Assembly (NCBI GenBank): GCA_020639095.1
Contig: JACKHH010000029.1
Coordinates: 1 to 38,507 of the forward strand
DNA length: 38,507 bases
DNA from: Phycisphaerales bacterium
Lineage (GTDB): Bacteria; Planctomycetota; Phycisphaerae; UBA1845
Reading direction: 5' to 3'
In this document: piece by piece, positions 1 through 9,171 of the stretch
Numbering within the stretch: position 1 is the stretch's first letter
How the letters are laid out: each line of letters starts with the position of its first letter
Position numbers and translations under genes: made by a program
Notes under the pieces: model-generated
What the model was told of the DNA's origin: nothing
The model's input: only the letters and a program-made list of their open reading frames with translations
Database searches by the model: none

Positions 1-218
1 TATCGTTCAACACTAATCGCGCGCTTGCGCAATAATGATGCATCAAGCTCGGTCACCGAAGTTTAGTGCCAATCAAGCAGTGATCCACAGCATTACACCT
101 GCACGGATGCGAGTCGCGAGGGCAGCGTTCGCTTTGCAGGTGGCGGCGGGCTGGTGGGGGGATATACTTTCTCTGGTAGCGGTCGTACTCAATCTGCACA
201 TGTTGGGAGGTGTATCGC

Positions 219-1022
219 ATGTCCATTCCGCGCTGTGCTTTTCTTGCATCGATGCTCACAATAGTCGCAATGACCGGTTGCTCGGAAGTCTCCGGGACCG
301 GGCGCAAGCAGTTGATGCTCGTGTCCACGTCGCAGGAGATGAAGCTCGGAGCCGAGGCGTATCAGGAAGTGCTCGCATCGGAGAAGCTGAGTACGAATAC
401 GCGAATGGCCGCGGTGGTGAAGCGCGTCGGGCAGCGCATCGCAGCCGTGGCGGACCGTCCCGATTTTGAATGGGAGTTCAACCTGATTGAGTCGGATCAG
501 GTCAACGCGTTCTGTCTGCCGGGCGGCAAGATCGCGGTGTACACCGGGATTTTGCCAATCATGAAAAACGAAGCCGGCATGGCGGCGGTGATGGGGCACG
601 AAGTCGCGCACGCGATCGCCCGTCACGGCGCGGAACGCATGAGCCAGCAACTCAGCGTGCAGGTTCTCCAGGAGGGCCTCTCGCGCGGGCTGGGCAATGC
701 GTCGCCAATGATGCGCAAGGGCGTGCTCGGTGCGTTCGGTATCGGGACGAATGTCGGCGTGATGCTTCCGTTCTCGCGCACGCACGAACTGGAAGCTGAC
801 AAGCTGGGCCTGCGCTACTGCGCGATGGCAGGGTACGACCCACGTGAAGCGGTCCGACTCTGGCAGCGCATGAAAGATGCAAGCTCAGGCAAACCGCCGG
901 AGTTCCTCTCCACGCACCCCAGCGAGGACAACCGCATCGCCCAACTCGAAGACGAGATGGACGACGCCATGGACTTGTACGAAGACGCATCTGATCAGCA
1001 CGGGCTGGGTGAGTCTTGGTGA
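219..1022 (+). CDS. M48 family metalloprotease, lipoprotein
   Basis: Predicted periplasmic or membrane-attached zinc protease of the M48 family (relatives: LoiP, BepA/YfgC), probably in envelope protein quality control. The N-terminus is a lipoprotein signal: a short basic start, a hydrophobic stretch and a lipobox ending MTGC near residue 20. The zinc motif HEVAH is at about residues 127-131 (H127, E128, H131), and the downstream HELEAD motif supplies the third ligand, about E190. The length of 267 aa fits single-domain M48 lipoproteins. I chose the ATG at 219 because GGGAGG ends 8 nt upstream; an in-frame GTG at 210 lies inside that ribosome-binding site. The next gene starts 7 nt after the stop, so the two are probably co-transcribed. 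The family is clear; the substrate is unknown. Confidence 0.93.
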   Translation: MSIPRCAFLASMLTIVAMTGCSEVSGTGRKQLMLVSTSQEMKLGAEAYQEVLASEKLSTNTRMAAVVKRVGQRIAAVADRPDFEWEFNLIESDQVNAFCLPGGKIAVYTGILPIMKNEAGMAAVMGHEVAHAIARHGAERMSQQLSVQVLQEGLSRGLGNASPMMRKGVLGAFGIGTNVGVMLPFSRTHELEADKLGLRYCAMAGYDPREAVRLWQRMKDASSGKPPEFLSTHPSEDNRIAQLEDEMDDAMDLYEDASDQHGLGESW

Positions 1023-1029
1023 TCCGCTG

Positions 1030-2526
1030 ATGTCGCGCCCTTCTCCCCGCCAGCACGCGACGGTGCTAGAACGGCTGGGGATGGTCTTCGCGCAAATCGC
1101 CGGTCGTTACCTCCCCGATCCGCTGGTGCTCGCGTGCCTGTTGACGCTGGTCGTCGCCGTTGTCGCATACCTGTTTCCCCAATCGCGTGACATTCAGGAT
1201 TTGTCGTGGACGAACCGGGCGGGGGCGCTGTCGCGGATGTGGCTGGGCGCGGTGTGGAATCCGCGATTCCTCACGTTCGCCCTGCAAATGTGCCTGGTGC
1301 TGCTCACCGGGTTTGGACTGGCGCGGGCGCCTTTGGCGCTTCGCGCGCTGCGCTCACTGGCAGCGTTGCCGCGGTCGAATCGCGGGGCGGTGATGCTGAT
1401 CGCGGCGGTCTCGTGTGCCGGTTGCTGGATCAACTGGGGGTTCGGGTTGATTCTGGCGGGCGTGCTCGCGGGCGAGCTTCGGCGATCGCTGGCGCTGCGT
1501 GGTGTGCGTTGCCAGTATGCGCTGATCGTAGCGGCAGCGTATTGCGGGATGATGATCTGGCATGGTGGTTTTTCCGGATCGGCGACGTTGAAGGTCGCGT
1601 CGGAAGGCGTGACGCTGGAGGTCGCGGATGCCGGTGAAATGCACGCGGAAACCGTCCCGCCGATCGCGATAAGCCGAACGATTCTGCATCCGACCAACCT
1701 GGTGCTCACGGTGGTACTGATCATTTCGGTGCCGCTGATCCTCGCGCGAATGGGGAAGCGACACGTCGAAGTAGATGATCACGAAGCTGACAGTGCGGTT
1801 TCGCATGCGGCAGCGCACGTAAGAACGCCACGCGATGCGCGCACCCCAGCCGATTGGTTGAACGAGTCGCGCGCGCTGTCGATCGCGATCGCGTTGCTCC
1901 TGATCGCGGGCGTGTACGCTGCCGCGGTACACGGTGAGCACGGCAACGCTTCGCCGTTCACCGCCGTTCTACGTACGCTCAACCTCGACACGGTCAACAG
2001 CCTGTTCCTGGCTGCGGGGCTGCTGTTGCATCCCAACCTGCGTTCGTACATTGCAGCCGTCACCGAGGGCGGCCACGCGATCGTCGGAATCGTTATGCAG
2101 TTTCCGCTCTATGCCGGAATTCAAGGGCTCATGTTCGGTGCCGGGCTTGCGGTTGCGGTATCCGAAGGCTTCGTGGGTTTGTCGCGCGTGCTATCGCAGT
2201 CGGCGGGATTGCCGGTGGGCGGTACGTTTCCGGTGGCGACGTTTGCGAGCGCGTCGATCGTAAACTTCTTCGTCCCGTCAGGCGGCGGGCAGTGGATTGT
2301 GCAGGGGCCGATCATGTGCTCCGCCGGTCAAGCGTTGGGATTACCCATCGAGCAAACGGTGATGGCCATCGCATACGGCGATCAACTCACCAACATGGTG
2401 CAACCCTTCTGGGCGATCCCGCTGATGGGCATGACACGCGTCGATGCCAGGCAATTCATGGGCTACTGCGCGCTGCTCATGCTCCTGGCCGCGCCAGTAT
2501 TCGCCGTCGCGCTGATCTGCTACTAG
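1030..2526 (+). CDS. AtoE-type short-chain fatty acid transporter
   Basis: Inner-membrane permease of the AtoE (short-chain fatty acid uptake) family, about 498 aa with 11-13 hydrophobic segments. The N-terminal signature RYLPDPLVLACLLTLVV is typical, as are the WINWGFGLILAGVLA segment, the FVPSGGGQWIVQGP loop and the GDQLTNMVQPFWAIPLMG motif near the C-terminus. In other bacteria the family imports acetoacetate, butyrate or similar acids, and I infer the same here. The open frame reaches upstream into the protease gene, but that part translates to Arg/Ser/Thr-rich shadow sequence. The ATG at 1030 is the first plausible start; an in-frame GTG at 1009 would overlap the protease gene. No strong Shine-Dalgarno is visible, so translation may be coupled to the upstream gene. 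Confidence 0.9.
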   Translation: MSRPSPRQHATVLERLGMVFAQIAGRYLPDPLVLACLLTLVVAVVAYLFPQSRDIQDLSWTNRAGALSRMWLGAVWNPRFLTFALQMCLVLLTGFGLARAPLALRALRSLAALPRSNRGAVMLIAAVSCAGCWINWGFGLILAGVLAGELRRSLALRGVRCQYALIVAAAYCGMMIWHGGFSGSATLKVASEGVTLEVADAGEMHAETVPPIAISRTILHPTNLVLTVVLIISVPLILARMGKRHVEVDDHEADSAVSHAAAHVRTPRDARTPADWLNESRALSIAIALLLIAGVYAAAVHGEHGNASPFTAVLRTLNLDTVNSLFLAAGLLLHPNLRSYIAAVTEGGHAIVGIVMQFPLYAGIQGLMFGAGLAVAVSEGFVGLSRVLSQSAGLPVGGTFPVATFASASIVNFFVPSGGGQWIVQGPIMCSAGQALGLPIEQTVMAIAYGDQLTNMVQPFWAIPLMGMTRVDARQFMGYCALLMLLAAPVFAVALICY

Positions 2527-2532
2527 GCGAAA

Positions 2533-2558
2533 ATGCAGGCAGGATGCCTGCACCACAA
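2533..2558 (+). repeat. REP-like palindromic repeat, copy 1
   Basis: A 26-nt element with core TGCAGGC-AGGAT-GCCTGCA followed by CCACAA. The same sequence or its reverse complement recurs at 23639, 29161, 29216 and 30290. It lies just after the stop of the AtoE-like gene, where its hairpin could act on mRNA ends. No REP-associated transposase gene is in the window. Confidence 0.85.
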
Positions 2559-2560
2559 AA

Positions 2561-2590
2561 CAGAGCCGCGACTGTAAGGGAGCGGAACGG
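2561..2590 (+). repeat. Second dispersed repeat (AGAGCCGCGACTGTAAGGGA type)
   Basis: A 30-nt element directly beside the REP-like palindrome. Variants occur at 23745-23773 and, inverted, at 30426-30448 inside dnaE2. In coding frames such copies give peptides like SEPRPSGSG. The repeated pairing with the REP-like element suggests the two spread or persist together. Confidence 0.7.
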
Positions 2591-2699
2591 ATACCTTGAT
2601 GCCAGAACGTGTGATAATCCGCTCGGACGCGTAGGGGCATATTCCATGGTCGTTAGGCGTATCATGGTCGCTCCACCGACCAGCCGATATACCACCTGG

Positions 2700-2948
2700 A
2701 TGAGCAGTGAACCGGACTACTATCTCGACATTGCGGGCGTCGAGCCCGAGGCGCACACCTCCGACGGCGCAGCCACCGGCAAACGCAAGTGGATCGGCGT
2801 GCGCTTCGACTGCTGCGGAGCGTACGCGCGGATCTACCGCAACCCTGCCGGTACCGCGTACGAAGGACGCTGCCCGCGTTGTCTCAAACCGGTGCGCGCG
2901 GCGATCGGTACGGGCGGGACCGACTGCCGCTTCTTCGTCGCGGACTAA
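2700..2948 (+). CDS. Small Cys-containing hypothetical protein
   Basis: An 82-aa soluble protein of unknown function. Its C-terminal half has a CC pair in FDCCGAYARIYRN, a CPRC pair in YEGRCPRCLKPVR and a later single Cys in GTDCRFF. This arrangement suggests a small zinc ribbon or a redox-active fold, but I do not recognise the family. The start is uncertain: ATG 2700 fits the compositional change, while ATG 2646 in the same frame follows a GGGG run and would add 18 residues. It stands alone between the AtoE-like gene and the exchanger, with repeat elements upstream. Confidence 0.6.
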   Translation: MSSEPDYYLDIAGVEPEAHTSDGAATGKRKWIGVRFDCCGAYARIYRNPAGTAYEGRCPRCLKPVRAAIGTGGTDCRFFVAD

Positions 2949-3087
2949 TCTCGCATTCCAAAGTTTGCCCAAACGTATAGCTGCCAACCCGGTAACGCCT
3001 CACTATAATCGCCGCCCTTGACGCGCAGGTTCCGCACGCTAAATCGGGGTTGGTCATCGCGGGTCGCACTCGGGCAGGGATGAATTC

Positions 3088-4170
3088 GTGTTACTCTATC
3101 GCTTTTTTCCGGACGCCATTTCAACGTGGGGCTTGCTGTTTGAAATGGCGCTCGCGGGCGCGTGCGTGATCGCAGCCGCCATCGTGCTGACGCGCCTCGC
3201 GGACAAGTTCGCCGACGAGCGGATGCTGGGCAAGGCGTTCGTTGGCATGCTCCTGCTCGCGACGGTGACGTCACTTCCCGAAGTGGTCGCGGGCGCGACG
3301 TCCGGATTCATCGGCGCGATCGATCTCGCGTTTGGCGCGGTCTACGGCAGTTGCTCGTTCAACATTACGATCATCGTGATCATGAACCTGGTGCTCACCG
3401 GCGGTGGTTCGGTGCTGCGCGGTGCCCGCCCGGCGCAACTGCTCAGCAGTTCGTTCGGAATCGTGATGATCACGCTGTCGCTGATCGCGATCGCGACGGT
3501 GCAGAAGTTCGACCATCAGCCGATGGTGCAGCAGGGGATCGAGTTGTTCGCCTGCGCCGCGATGATCGCGACGTACATCTACTGCATGCGTCTCATTCAC
3601 CGCTTCGAGCAGCGCGAATTCGCGACGCAGGAGAAGCTTCCGCTCACCCACCCGAGTTCCACAACTGTGCCCATGCTCGTTGTCGTGTCGCTGGTGACGA
3701 TCGCGGCTGCCTGGTGGTTGACGAAAACCAGCGACGTCCTGGCAGAGCACCCCATCGACATGCTCGGCGGGCGGGCGCTGGGCAAGACGCTCGTGGGCAT
3801 GCTGTGTCTCGCGGTGGCAACATCGCTGCCCGAGATCGCGACGAGCATCACCGCCATGCGGATGAACAACCTCGACATGGCACTGGGCAACGTCTTCGGC
3901 AGCAACATGTTCAACATTCTCGTGCTGCCGGTGGTGAAGGTCGCGGCATTTCTGAACGGCGATTCGCTGATGATGTCGGGTCCGACATTCTCGCAAAACG
4001 TCAACCTGCTCGCGGGCTTGCTGCCGGTCCTGCTCACCGCGATCGCGGTGGCGGGCATCGCTTATCGGACGCAGCGCCGCGTGGGTCGGCTGGGGTTCGA
4101 TTCCGTGCTGCTGCTGGTCGTATACATCCTGGGCATGGTCGCGATTCTCAGCACCGGTTCGACGGGCTGA
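3088..4170 (+). CDS. CaCA-family sodium/calcium exchanger-like membrane protein
   Basis: Cation/Ca2+ antiporter of the CaCA superfamily (YrbG/ChaA/VCX-like), 360 aa with about 10-11 transmembrane segments. Both alpha repeats are present. The first reads ATVTSLPEVVAGATSG followed by FGAVYGSCSFNI (about residues 58-93, E65 acidic). The second reads AVATSLPEIATSITA followed by LGNVFGSNMFNILVLP (about 243-282, E249). These acidic residues and the GS/FN motifs form the ion pathway in characterised members. The hydrophilic stretch around residue 175 fits the central linker. It starts with GTG 3088 behind an AGGGA ribosome-binding site; the ATG at 3080 is out of frame. A perfect inverted repeat follows 8 nt after the stop. 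The exact ion (Ca2+, Na+ or K+) cannot be told. Confidence 0.9.
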   Translation: MLLYRFFPDAISTWGLLFEMALAGACVIAAAIVLTRLADKFADERMLGKAFVGMLLLATVTSLPEVVAGATSGFIGAIDLAFGAVYGSCSFNITIIVIMNLVLTGGGSVLRGARPAQLLSSSFGIVMITLSLIAIATVQKFDHQPMVQQGIELFACAAMIATYIYCMRLIHRFEQREFATQEKLPLTHPSSTTVPMLVVVSLVTIAAAWWLTKTSDVLAEHPIDMLGGRALGKTLVGMLCLAVATSLPEIATSITAMRMNNLDMALGNVFGSNMFNILVLPVVKVAAFLNGDSLMMSGPTFSQNVNLLAGLLPVLLTAIAVAGIAYRTQRRVGRLGFDSVLLLVVYILGMVAILSTGSTG

Positions 4171-4178
4171 GATGGATC

Positions 4179-4249
4179 GTAGGGTCCGCTGTGCGGACCA
4201 TCCGGACGGGTCGCGTTATCGTTTTCGTGGTCCGCACAGCGGACCCTAC
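4179..4249. repeat. Perfect 22-bp inverted repeat, dispersed-palindrome type
   Basis: Arms 4179-4200 and 4228-4249 are exact reverse complements over 22 nt with a 27-nt loop. Each arm also holds an inner palindrome, GGTCCGC-TGTGC-GGACC. It lies just downstream of the exchanger gene. It could fold in mRNA and stop or protect the transcript, but no T-run follows, so it is not a classical intrinsic terminator. Confidence 0.85.
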
Positions 4250-4368
4250 AGCGGCCCCACGTTGTCTCGCCTCAAGCAAATCTCCGATTGCGTCGAAGCA
4301 TGATTAGCGGACGTTGCGCGCCGGCAGGGTGGCGGGCGCGGGGTTCGCCCATGCGCAGGGAGTGAGCA

Positions 4369-5139
4369 TTGGACACGGCGACACACGAGCAGTGGCTTGC
4401 GGACACGCGGAAGTTCTGGGATGCGGGCAGCGAGTTTGAAGCGCGCTATCGCCGGATCTGTTCGTCACCGGATTTCGATGCGACCGAGGACGCGGAAGCA
4501 CTGGAAGCGCTCTGGGCGGAAGAGACCGAGCGCGCGCTGCCGCAGATTCTTCAAGGTGTTCCATTGGCTGCTGACTGGACCTGCGTCGAGATTGGCTGCG
4601 GTATCGGTCGGTTGATGCGCATGATCGCGCCGCGCTGTAAGCGCATGATCGGGTTCGACCTGAGCGAGCGGATGGCGTCGTGGTCGCGCGAGTACCTCGC
4701 GGACGTCCCGAATGCGGAGGTGCGCGTGAACGATGGCAAGTCGCTCGCGGGCATCGCCGATGCGTCGGTCGATTTCGTGTATTCCCATCTCGCGTTCCAA
4801 CACATCACGCTCTTCGAAGTTGTCGACGCTTATCTCGCGGAGATCCGCCGCGTGCTCAAACCGGGCGGGTACTGTCGCATTCAGAATTGGCGCGACGCGC
4901 CGAAACCGGTGGCGGAGTCGTTCAAGGACATGATTCGTCCGCTGCTCGGACGCGGGCGCTATCGCAGTTCGCGTTGCTGGACATGGTCGGCTGGTCGCGA
5001 GGTGAAGTTCGGCGGCGTGGTATTTCATCCGCGGCAGTGGCGGCGTTTGCTGCGCGAACACGGTTTGCGCGTCGTTGATTTGCAGGTCGGCGTGGGGCAC
5101 GACTTCTGGATGTGGACTACCAGCCGCAAGGATGGGTGA
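4369..5139 (+). CDS. Class I SAM-dependent methyltransferase
   Basis: A 256-aa Rossmann-fold methyltransferase. Motif I is VEIGCGIGRLM at about residues 73-83. The acidic end of strand 2 is GFDLSERM, and the post-motif region is RRVLKPGGYCRIQNW, typical of the Methyltransf_11/25 families. An alpha-helical N-terminal extension of about 65 residues precedes it. It starts at TTG 4369 with AGGGAG five nt upstream. Its stop overlaps the next gene, a glycosyltransferase, by about 8 nt, so the two are probably an operon acting on a cell-surface glycan or lipid. The methyl acceptor cannot be deduced. Confidence 0.88.
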   Translation: MDTATHEQWLADTRKFWDAGSEFEARYRRICSSPDFDATEDAEALEALWAEETERALPQILQGVPLAADWTCVEIGCGIGRLMRMIAPRCKRMIGFDLSERMASWSREYLADVPNAEVRVNDGKSLAGIADASVDFVYSHLAFQHITLFEVVDAYLAEIRRVLKPGGYCRIQNWRDAPKPVAESFKDMIRPLLGRGRYRSSRCWTWSAGREVKFGGVVFHPRQWRRLLREHGLRVVDLQVGVGHDFWMWTTSRKDG

Positions 5140-6172
5140 GGACGTGGCGGAAGGAAGCACCAACGCAAACGCGGTCCACGCATCGCCACGCATATCCGTC
5201 GTTCTGCCCGCGTACAACAGCGCCGAAACGCTGGGGCGTGCCATCGATTCGGTGATCACGCAGACGTTCACCGATTGGGAGTTGATCGTCGTTGACGACG
5301 GTTCGATGGACGCGACGCCGCTCATCGCGGCTGATTATGCTGCGCATCTTGGCGAACGTATGCGGCACGTTCGCACCGAGAATCGTGGCCCGGGTGCTGC
5401 CCGCAACACCGGTATTGATCTGGCGCGCGGTGAGTTCGTCGCGTTTCTCGATGCCGACGATGAATTCCTTCCGGACAAATTCAGCAAGCTGATCGCGATG
5501 TGCAATCGTAGGCCCGAACTGGGGCTCGTGTTCAGCGACTACGCCTACGTGGACGTCGCGGGCAAGCGGCACGCGAGCATCTTCGACGATTTCGTGCCCT
5601 ACATTTGGGATATTCCATATGAGCCGATCGGCGACGAGATGCGCGTCTGCGGGCCGGAGTTGCTCGATTGCATGAGCGGGCGCTACATCATCTCAACGAT
5701 CACCGGGATGGTTCGGCGCAGTGTCTTGGGTGATGACGTGCGTTTCCCCGAGGATCTGCGGTATTGCGAGGAATGGTTGTTTTTCCTCGACGTGTGTCGT
5801 CGTACGCGCGCGGGCTATGTGGCTGAGTCGCTCGCGCTGCATCATCACACGGCCGGCAGCGTCTCGCGCAGCAGCGTGCGGCGCAATCTTGAGCATCGCA
5901 TTCGCGCGCTGAACAGCGTGCGGACGTCCGCACCACACCTGTCCGCGCGAGCCAGGCGGGACCTGCGGATGCAACTCGACGAAACGCATCGCCAACTCGC
6001 CTGCGATCACTACAAATCGGGCGCGTTCTCGGAGGCCTGTCGTCATTTCGCGATGGCGCTACGCACCAAACCGGACCTGCGGACCGGCGTGAATCTGGCT
6101 CAGGCGATATGGCGCCGCGTAGCAGCCACGGCACATCGCAGCAATACCCGCCGGGTGCCTTCACGCGGCTAA
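5132..6172 (+). CDS. Family 2 glycosyltransferase (GT-A)
   Basis: Cytoplasmic GT2-type glycosyltransferase of about 346 aa, transferring a nucleotide-activated sugar to an unknown acceptor. The fold begins with ISVVLPAYNSAETLGRAIDSVITQT, followed by ELIVVDDGSMD (D55/D56 bind nucleotide in the family). It continues with GPGAARNTGIDLARGEFVAFLDADDE, where D107-A-D109 is the metal-binding DxD. The C-terminal 100 residues are less typical and may bind the acceptor. There is no transmembrane segment. The start is ATG 5132, overlapping the methyltransferase stop; GTG 5144 with GGTGAGGA just upstream is an alternative. The pairing suggests synthesis or decoration of exopolysaccharide or O-antigen-like glycan. 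Confidence 0.9.
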   Translation: MGEDVAEGSTNANAVHASPRISVVLPAYNSAETLGRAIDSVITQTFTDWELIVVDDGSMDATPLIAADYAAHLGERMRHVRTENRGPGAARNTGIDLARGEFVAFLDADDEFLPDKFSKLIAMCNRRPELGLVFSDYAYVDVAGKRHASIFDDFVPYIWDIPYEPIGDEMRVCGPELLDCMSGRYIISTITGMVRRSVLGDDVRFPEDLRYCEEWLFFLDVCRRTRAGYVAESLALHHHTAGSVSRSSVRRNLEHRIRALNSVRTSAPHLSARARRDLRMQLDETHRQLACDHYKSGAFSEACRHFAMALRTKPDLRTGVNLAQAIWRRVAATAHRSNTRRVPSRG

Positions 6173-6279
6173 TGAAACCTTTTCATTTCGCGAAACGCTT
6201 CTATCGGCTGGTGCGATTGGCTATGATGCTTGCAGGGGGAAACTCCACGCCGGGAAGCTTTTCAACGGGGTAAACAAGC

Positions 6280-8832
6280 ATGTTGTCATCTGCGAGTCGG
6301 GTCGTTCAAACTTCCATCCTGGTGTGCGCGCTGGCGGCGACGTCGCTGGCGGAACCGCTCGACGGGCGCGAGGTTGTCGACGACGTGTTCTACCAGTTCA
6401 TGCCCATCGCGTGGCGCGACTCCGATAACGACACGTACCGTTTCGGCGACTTCGACGGGATGACCGACTCGCTCGAATACCTCTCGACGATCGGCGTGAC
6501 CGCGGTGTGGATGAACCCGATCTTCCCGTCGGCGGCGTACCACGGCTATCAGCACGGGCCGGGCGATGAACTCAACACGCGCTTCGGCAGCGAGCCGGAG
6601 TTCCTCAATTTTGTCAGCGAAGCGCACGCACGCGGCATCAAGGTGTTCGTGGACTACGTGGTCTACGGCATCAGCCAGGACACCGTCTGGTTTCAGAGCG
6701 CGTATGGCAATCCAGCGAGTCCATACGATACGTGGCTCGCGTTCGAGAACAGCGGAAATACGCAATACCTCGGCTCAACCTACAACACGTGGAACGGCGA
6801 CCAGGTTGGGTTCATTCACTGGAATTTGGATAATCCCAATCCAACGAATCTGGTCACGGGCTGGACGCAGCACTGGCTCGACCCGAACAACGACATGGAT
6901 CCGTCCGACGGCATCGACGGGTATCGCCTCGACCACGTGTGGAACACCTATCCCAACGGGCCGAACGGGTGGGGCTATAACATCGACTGGTGGGAGGACT
7001 GGAACGCTGCGCTGGAATCGGTGAACCCCGACGTCTTCATCTTTGCCGAGCAGGCGGACTGGGGCAGCACGGGCGCGGACCTGTCTTCCGCGTTTGATGC
7101 CGCATTCACCAAGCCGTTCGAGTTTGCGGCGCGCAATGCGCTCGCCACCGGGTCCGCTTCCGGTTTGTATTCGTCCATGGCGGCGACGCTGGGTTCATTG
7201 CCGCCGGGCAAGCTGTTCATGGGCATCATCGGCGATCACGATGTTGATCGACTCGCGTCGTCGATTGGCGACAGTCTCACCAAAGGCAGAGCCGCCGCGG
7301 CGGTTCTGCTCACGCAACCCTTCCCGCCGATCATCTACTACGGCGACGAGATCGGCATGCGCGGGATCAAGGGCAACTACGGCAGCGACGCCAACGACAT
7401 CCCGATGCGCGAACCGTTCAAGTGGAACGCGGTCGCGGGCCCGCCCATGAGCAACTACTGGATACTCAACGGCCCCGCGTACAACAACCGCTACGCGCAG
7501 AACAACGATGGCCGCTCCGTCGAGGAGCAAATGGACGTGCCCGGTTCGCTGCTCGAGCACTATCGCACGCTGATCGCAGCGCGCAAGAACAACGTAGCGC
7601 TGCGTCGCGGCAGCTATCACGCGGTGTCCACGTCGAGTGGCGCGGTGTGGAGTTTTCTGCGTCACGTGGACGGCGAGCAGACCGTGCTGGTTGCGATCAA
7701 CCTGTCCAACGCGACGGTGAACCTGACGGCTGACCTTTCGATTGCGACGATCAATGGCGCGTCGTCGACCGTACACGATGTCATCGCAAACGCGAACCTC
7801 GCGACGAACCTTACGACGAGTAATCAGGCTGCATATCCGCTGACGCTGGCGCCGTACGGCTATTACATTCTGGAGGTCAACGTGACGCCCGATGCGCCGT
7901 CGCCGCAGGTGGTGGACGGCGACCTGATCGCGAACGACCTCGGCCCGCAGTCGCTGCGCGCCACGCAGACGAACTACACGTCGATGGGCGACAACGTCAG
8001 CGAGCTCAACCAACTCTACGCCAATCTTGATGCAACAAAGCTCAGCGTCGGCATCACTGGAAACCTCGCAACCGACGGTACGGGGTTGGCGCTCTTTCTC
8101 GATACGCATTCGGGCGGGCAGAACACGCTCGACACCGCGTCATTCTCCCAGCCGCCCGGCGGAATTCCGCAGGTGGATGGCATGGTGCTGGACAGCGGTT
8201 TTGCCGCGGATTTCATCGTGTTCGTCAACGCGTTCAGCGGTTCGATCTACGTGGATTTGTACGAACTCTCGACCGGCGGTGGGGGCGTGAAGACGTATCT
8301 CGGGTCCGGTACCGTTGGCGACGGTGATGGTTTCCTCAACGGCGGGAACAATCCGAACGGCGCCGAGATCGCGATCAACAACAGCAACCTCGCCGGTGTC
8401 ACCGCCTCCAGCGCAGACCAAGCCGGTACCGCGGTCACCGGCATCGAAATGTCGCTGCCGCTCGCCGATCTGGATGTCGCGCCGCCGGACGGACGCATCC
8501 GCATGATGGCGATGCTCGTACGCAGCAACGGCAACGTGGGCAACCAGTTCCTGCCCGGGTTGAGCTTCGGCACGGGCAGTCTTGGGTTTGTCCCCATCAA
8601 CCTGAACACGGAAGCCGGTACGCAATACGCCAGCATAGTCATCGCGCCGCAACCCGGCGACTGGGACAGCGACGGCGACGTGGACCTTGCGGACTACGCG
8701 CATTTCGTCACCTGCATCACCGGCCCAACAGGTGGCGCCCTCGGTCCGGGATGCATCACGTTTGACTTCGACGCCGACCTGGACGTCGACATGGAAGACG
8801 CGGCGGAGTTCTGTCGGGAATTCAATCCGTGA
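6280..8832 (+). CDS. Secreted GH13 alpha-amylase family enzyme with dockerin-like C-terminus
   Basis: An 850-aa exported glycoside hydrolase of family 13, acting on alpha-glucans or related sugars. A Sec signal peptide (residues 1-24, ending SLAEP) is followed by the TIM barrel with GH13 regions I-IV: VFVDYVVYG, DGYRLDHVWN (nucleophile D218), FIFAEQADWGS (acid/base E257) and IIGDHDVDRL (third Asp D321). In region I the usual DVVxNH is changed to DYVVYG, so the Asn-His pair is missing. A beta-sandwich domain follows to about residue 535. Then comes a long repetitive beta region with GG-rich loops. The tail carries DWDSDGDVDLADYAHF and FDFDADLDVDMEDAAEF, two calcium-binding dockerin-type loops common in planctomycete secreted proteins. 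Exact specificity is unknown. ACGGGG lies about 9 nt before the ATG. Confidence 0.93.
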   Translation: MLSSASRVVQTSILVCALAATSLAEPLDGREVVDDVFYQFMPIAWRDSDNDTYRFGDFDGMTDSLEYLSTIGVTAVWMNPIFPSAAYHGYQHGPGDELNTRFGSEPEFLNFVSEAHARGIKVFVDYVVYGISQDTVWFQSAYGNPASPYDTWLAFENSGNTQYLGSTYNTWNGDQVGFIHWNLDNPNPTNLVTGWTQHWLDPNNDMDPSDGIDGYRLDHVWNTYPNGPNGWGYNIDWWEDWNAALESVNPDVFIFAEQADWGSTGADLSSAFDAAFTKPFEFAARNALATGSASGLYSSMAATLGSLPPGKLFMGIIGDHDVDRLASSIGDSLTKGRAAAAVLLTQPFPPIIYYGDEIGMRGIKGNYGSDANDIPMREPFKWNAVAGPPMSNYWILNGPAYNNRYAQNNDGRSVEEQMDVPGSLLEHYRTLIAARKNNVALRRGSYHAVSTSSGAVWSFLRHVDGEQTVLVAINLSNATVNLTADLSIATINGASSTVHDVIANANLATNLTTSNQAAYPLTLAPYGYYILEVNVTPDAPSPQVVDGDLIANDLGPQSLRATQTNYTSMGDNVSELNQLYANLDATKLSVGITGNLATDGTGLALFLDTHSGGQNTLDTASFSQPPGGIPQVDGMVLDSGFAADFIVFVNAFSGSIYVDLYELSTGGGGVKTYLGSGTVGDGDGFLNGGNNPNGAEIAINNSNLAGVTASSADQAGTAVTGIEMSLPLADLDVAPPDGRIRMMAMLVRSNGNVGNQFLPGLSFGTGSLGFVPINLNTEAGTQYASIVIAPQPGDWDSDGDVDLADYAHFVTCITGPTGGALGPGCITFDFDADLDVDMEDAAEFCREFNP

Positions 8833-9171
8833 TGATTTGAGGCTTGAGGCTTGAGGCCTGAGGCCTGAGGCTTGGGGCTTGAAGCTTGGGGATTGGGATG
8901 GAGCGGGTTGCTTGCTGATGGTTGCGATTGGAAGCGAGCAGGCCCTGTTATCATTTTCTCACCTTCGCACTGGTTCGCTGGCCGTGAGCGGGTAGTGCCC
9001 AGCGACTCGACAACTACCACGTCACACATGCGCGGCAGTTTCGTCCGATAACTACGGCCGCTGTCGATTCCTACCCCCGCCTGTTGACATTTCCAAGCTG
9101 CGTCCTGCGACTGTCGATTACTCCTGTGTGTGGCTGCGCGCTGAGCGCGCGGTGATCGGCGGTTATGGGGC
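8833..9171. other. Intergenic region with a heptamer array; otherwise nothing firm
   Basis: About 340 nt between the amylase and the pilin-like gene. The first 60 nt are a heptamer array, annotated separately. The rest holds no convincing ORF. A TTGACA at 9084-9089 could be a -35 box, but I see no good -10 at 16-18 nt. GCGCGCTGAGCGCGC near 9136-9150 is a short palindrome. A promoter for the next gene probably lies here, but I cannot place it. Confidence 0.5.
8839..8894 (+). repeat. Tandem heptamer array (GAGGCTT-like, 8 units)
   Basis: Eight consecutive degenerate 7-mers start 7 nt after the amylase stop: GAGGCTT twice, GAGGCCT twice, GAGGCTT, GGGGCTT, GAAGCTT, GGGGATT. The period is exactly 7, so it is not codon-based. 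It has the same period as the mosaic cassettes further right but a different unit sequence. Confidence 0.85.

Noticed and set aside
1..218. Small gene at the left edge (35-469 frame)
   Set aside because: It overlaps the protease gene out of frame, with no recognisable features. The first 200 nt hold nothing I can support beyond a likely promoter region.
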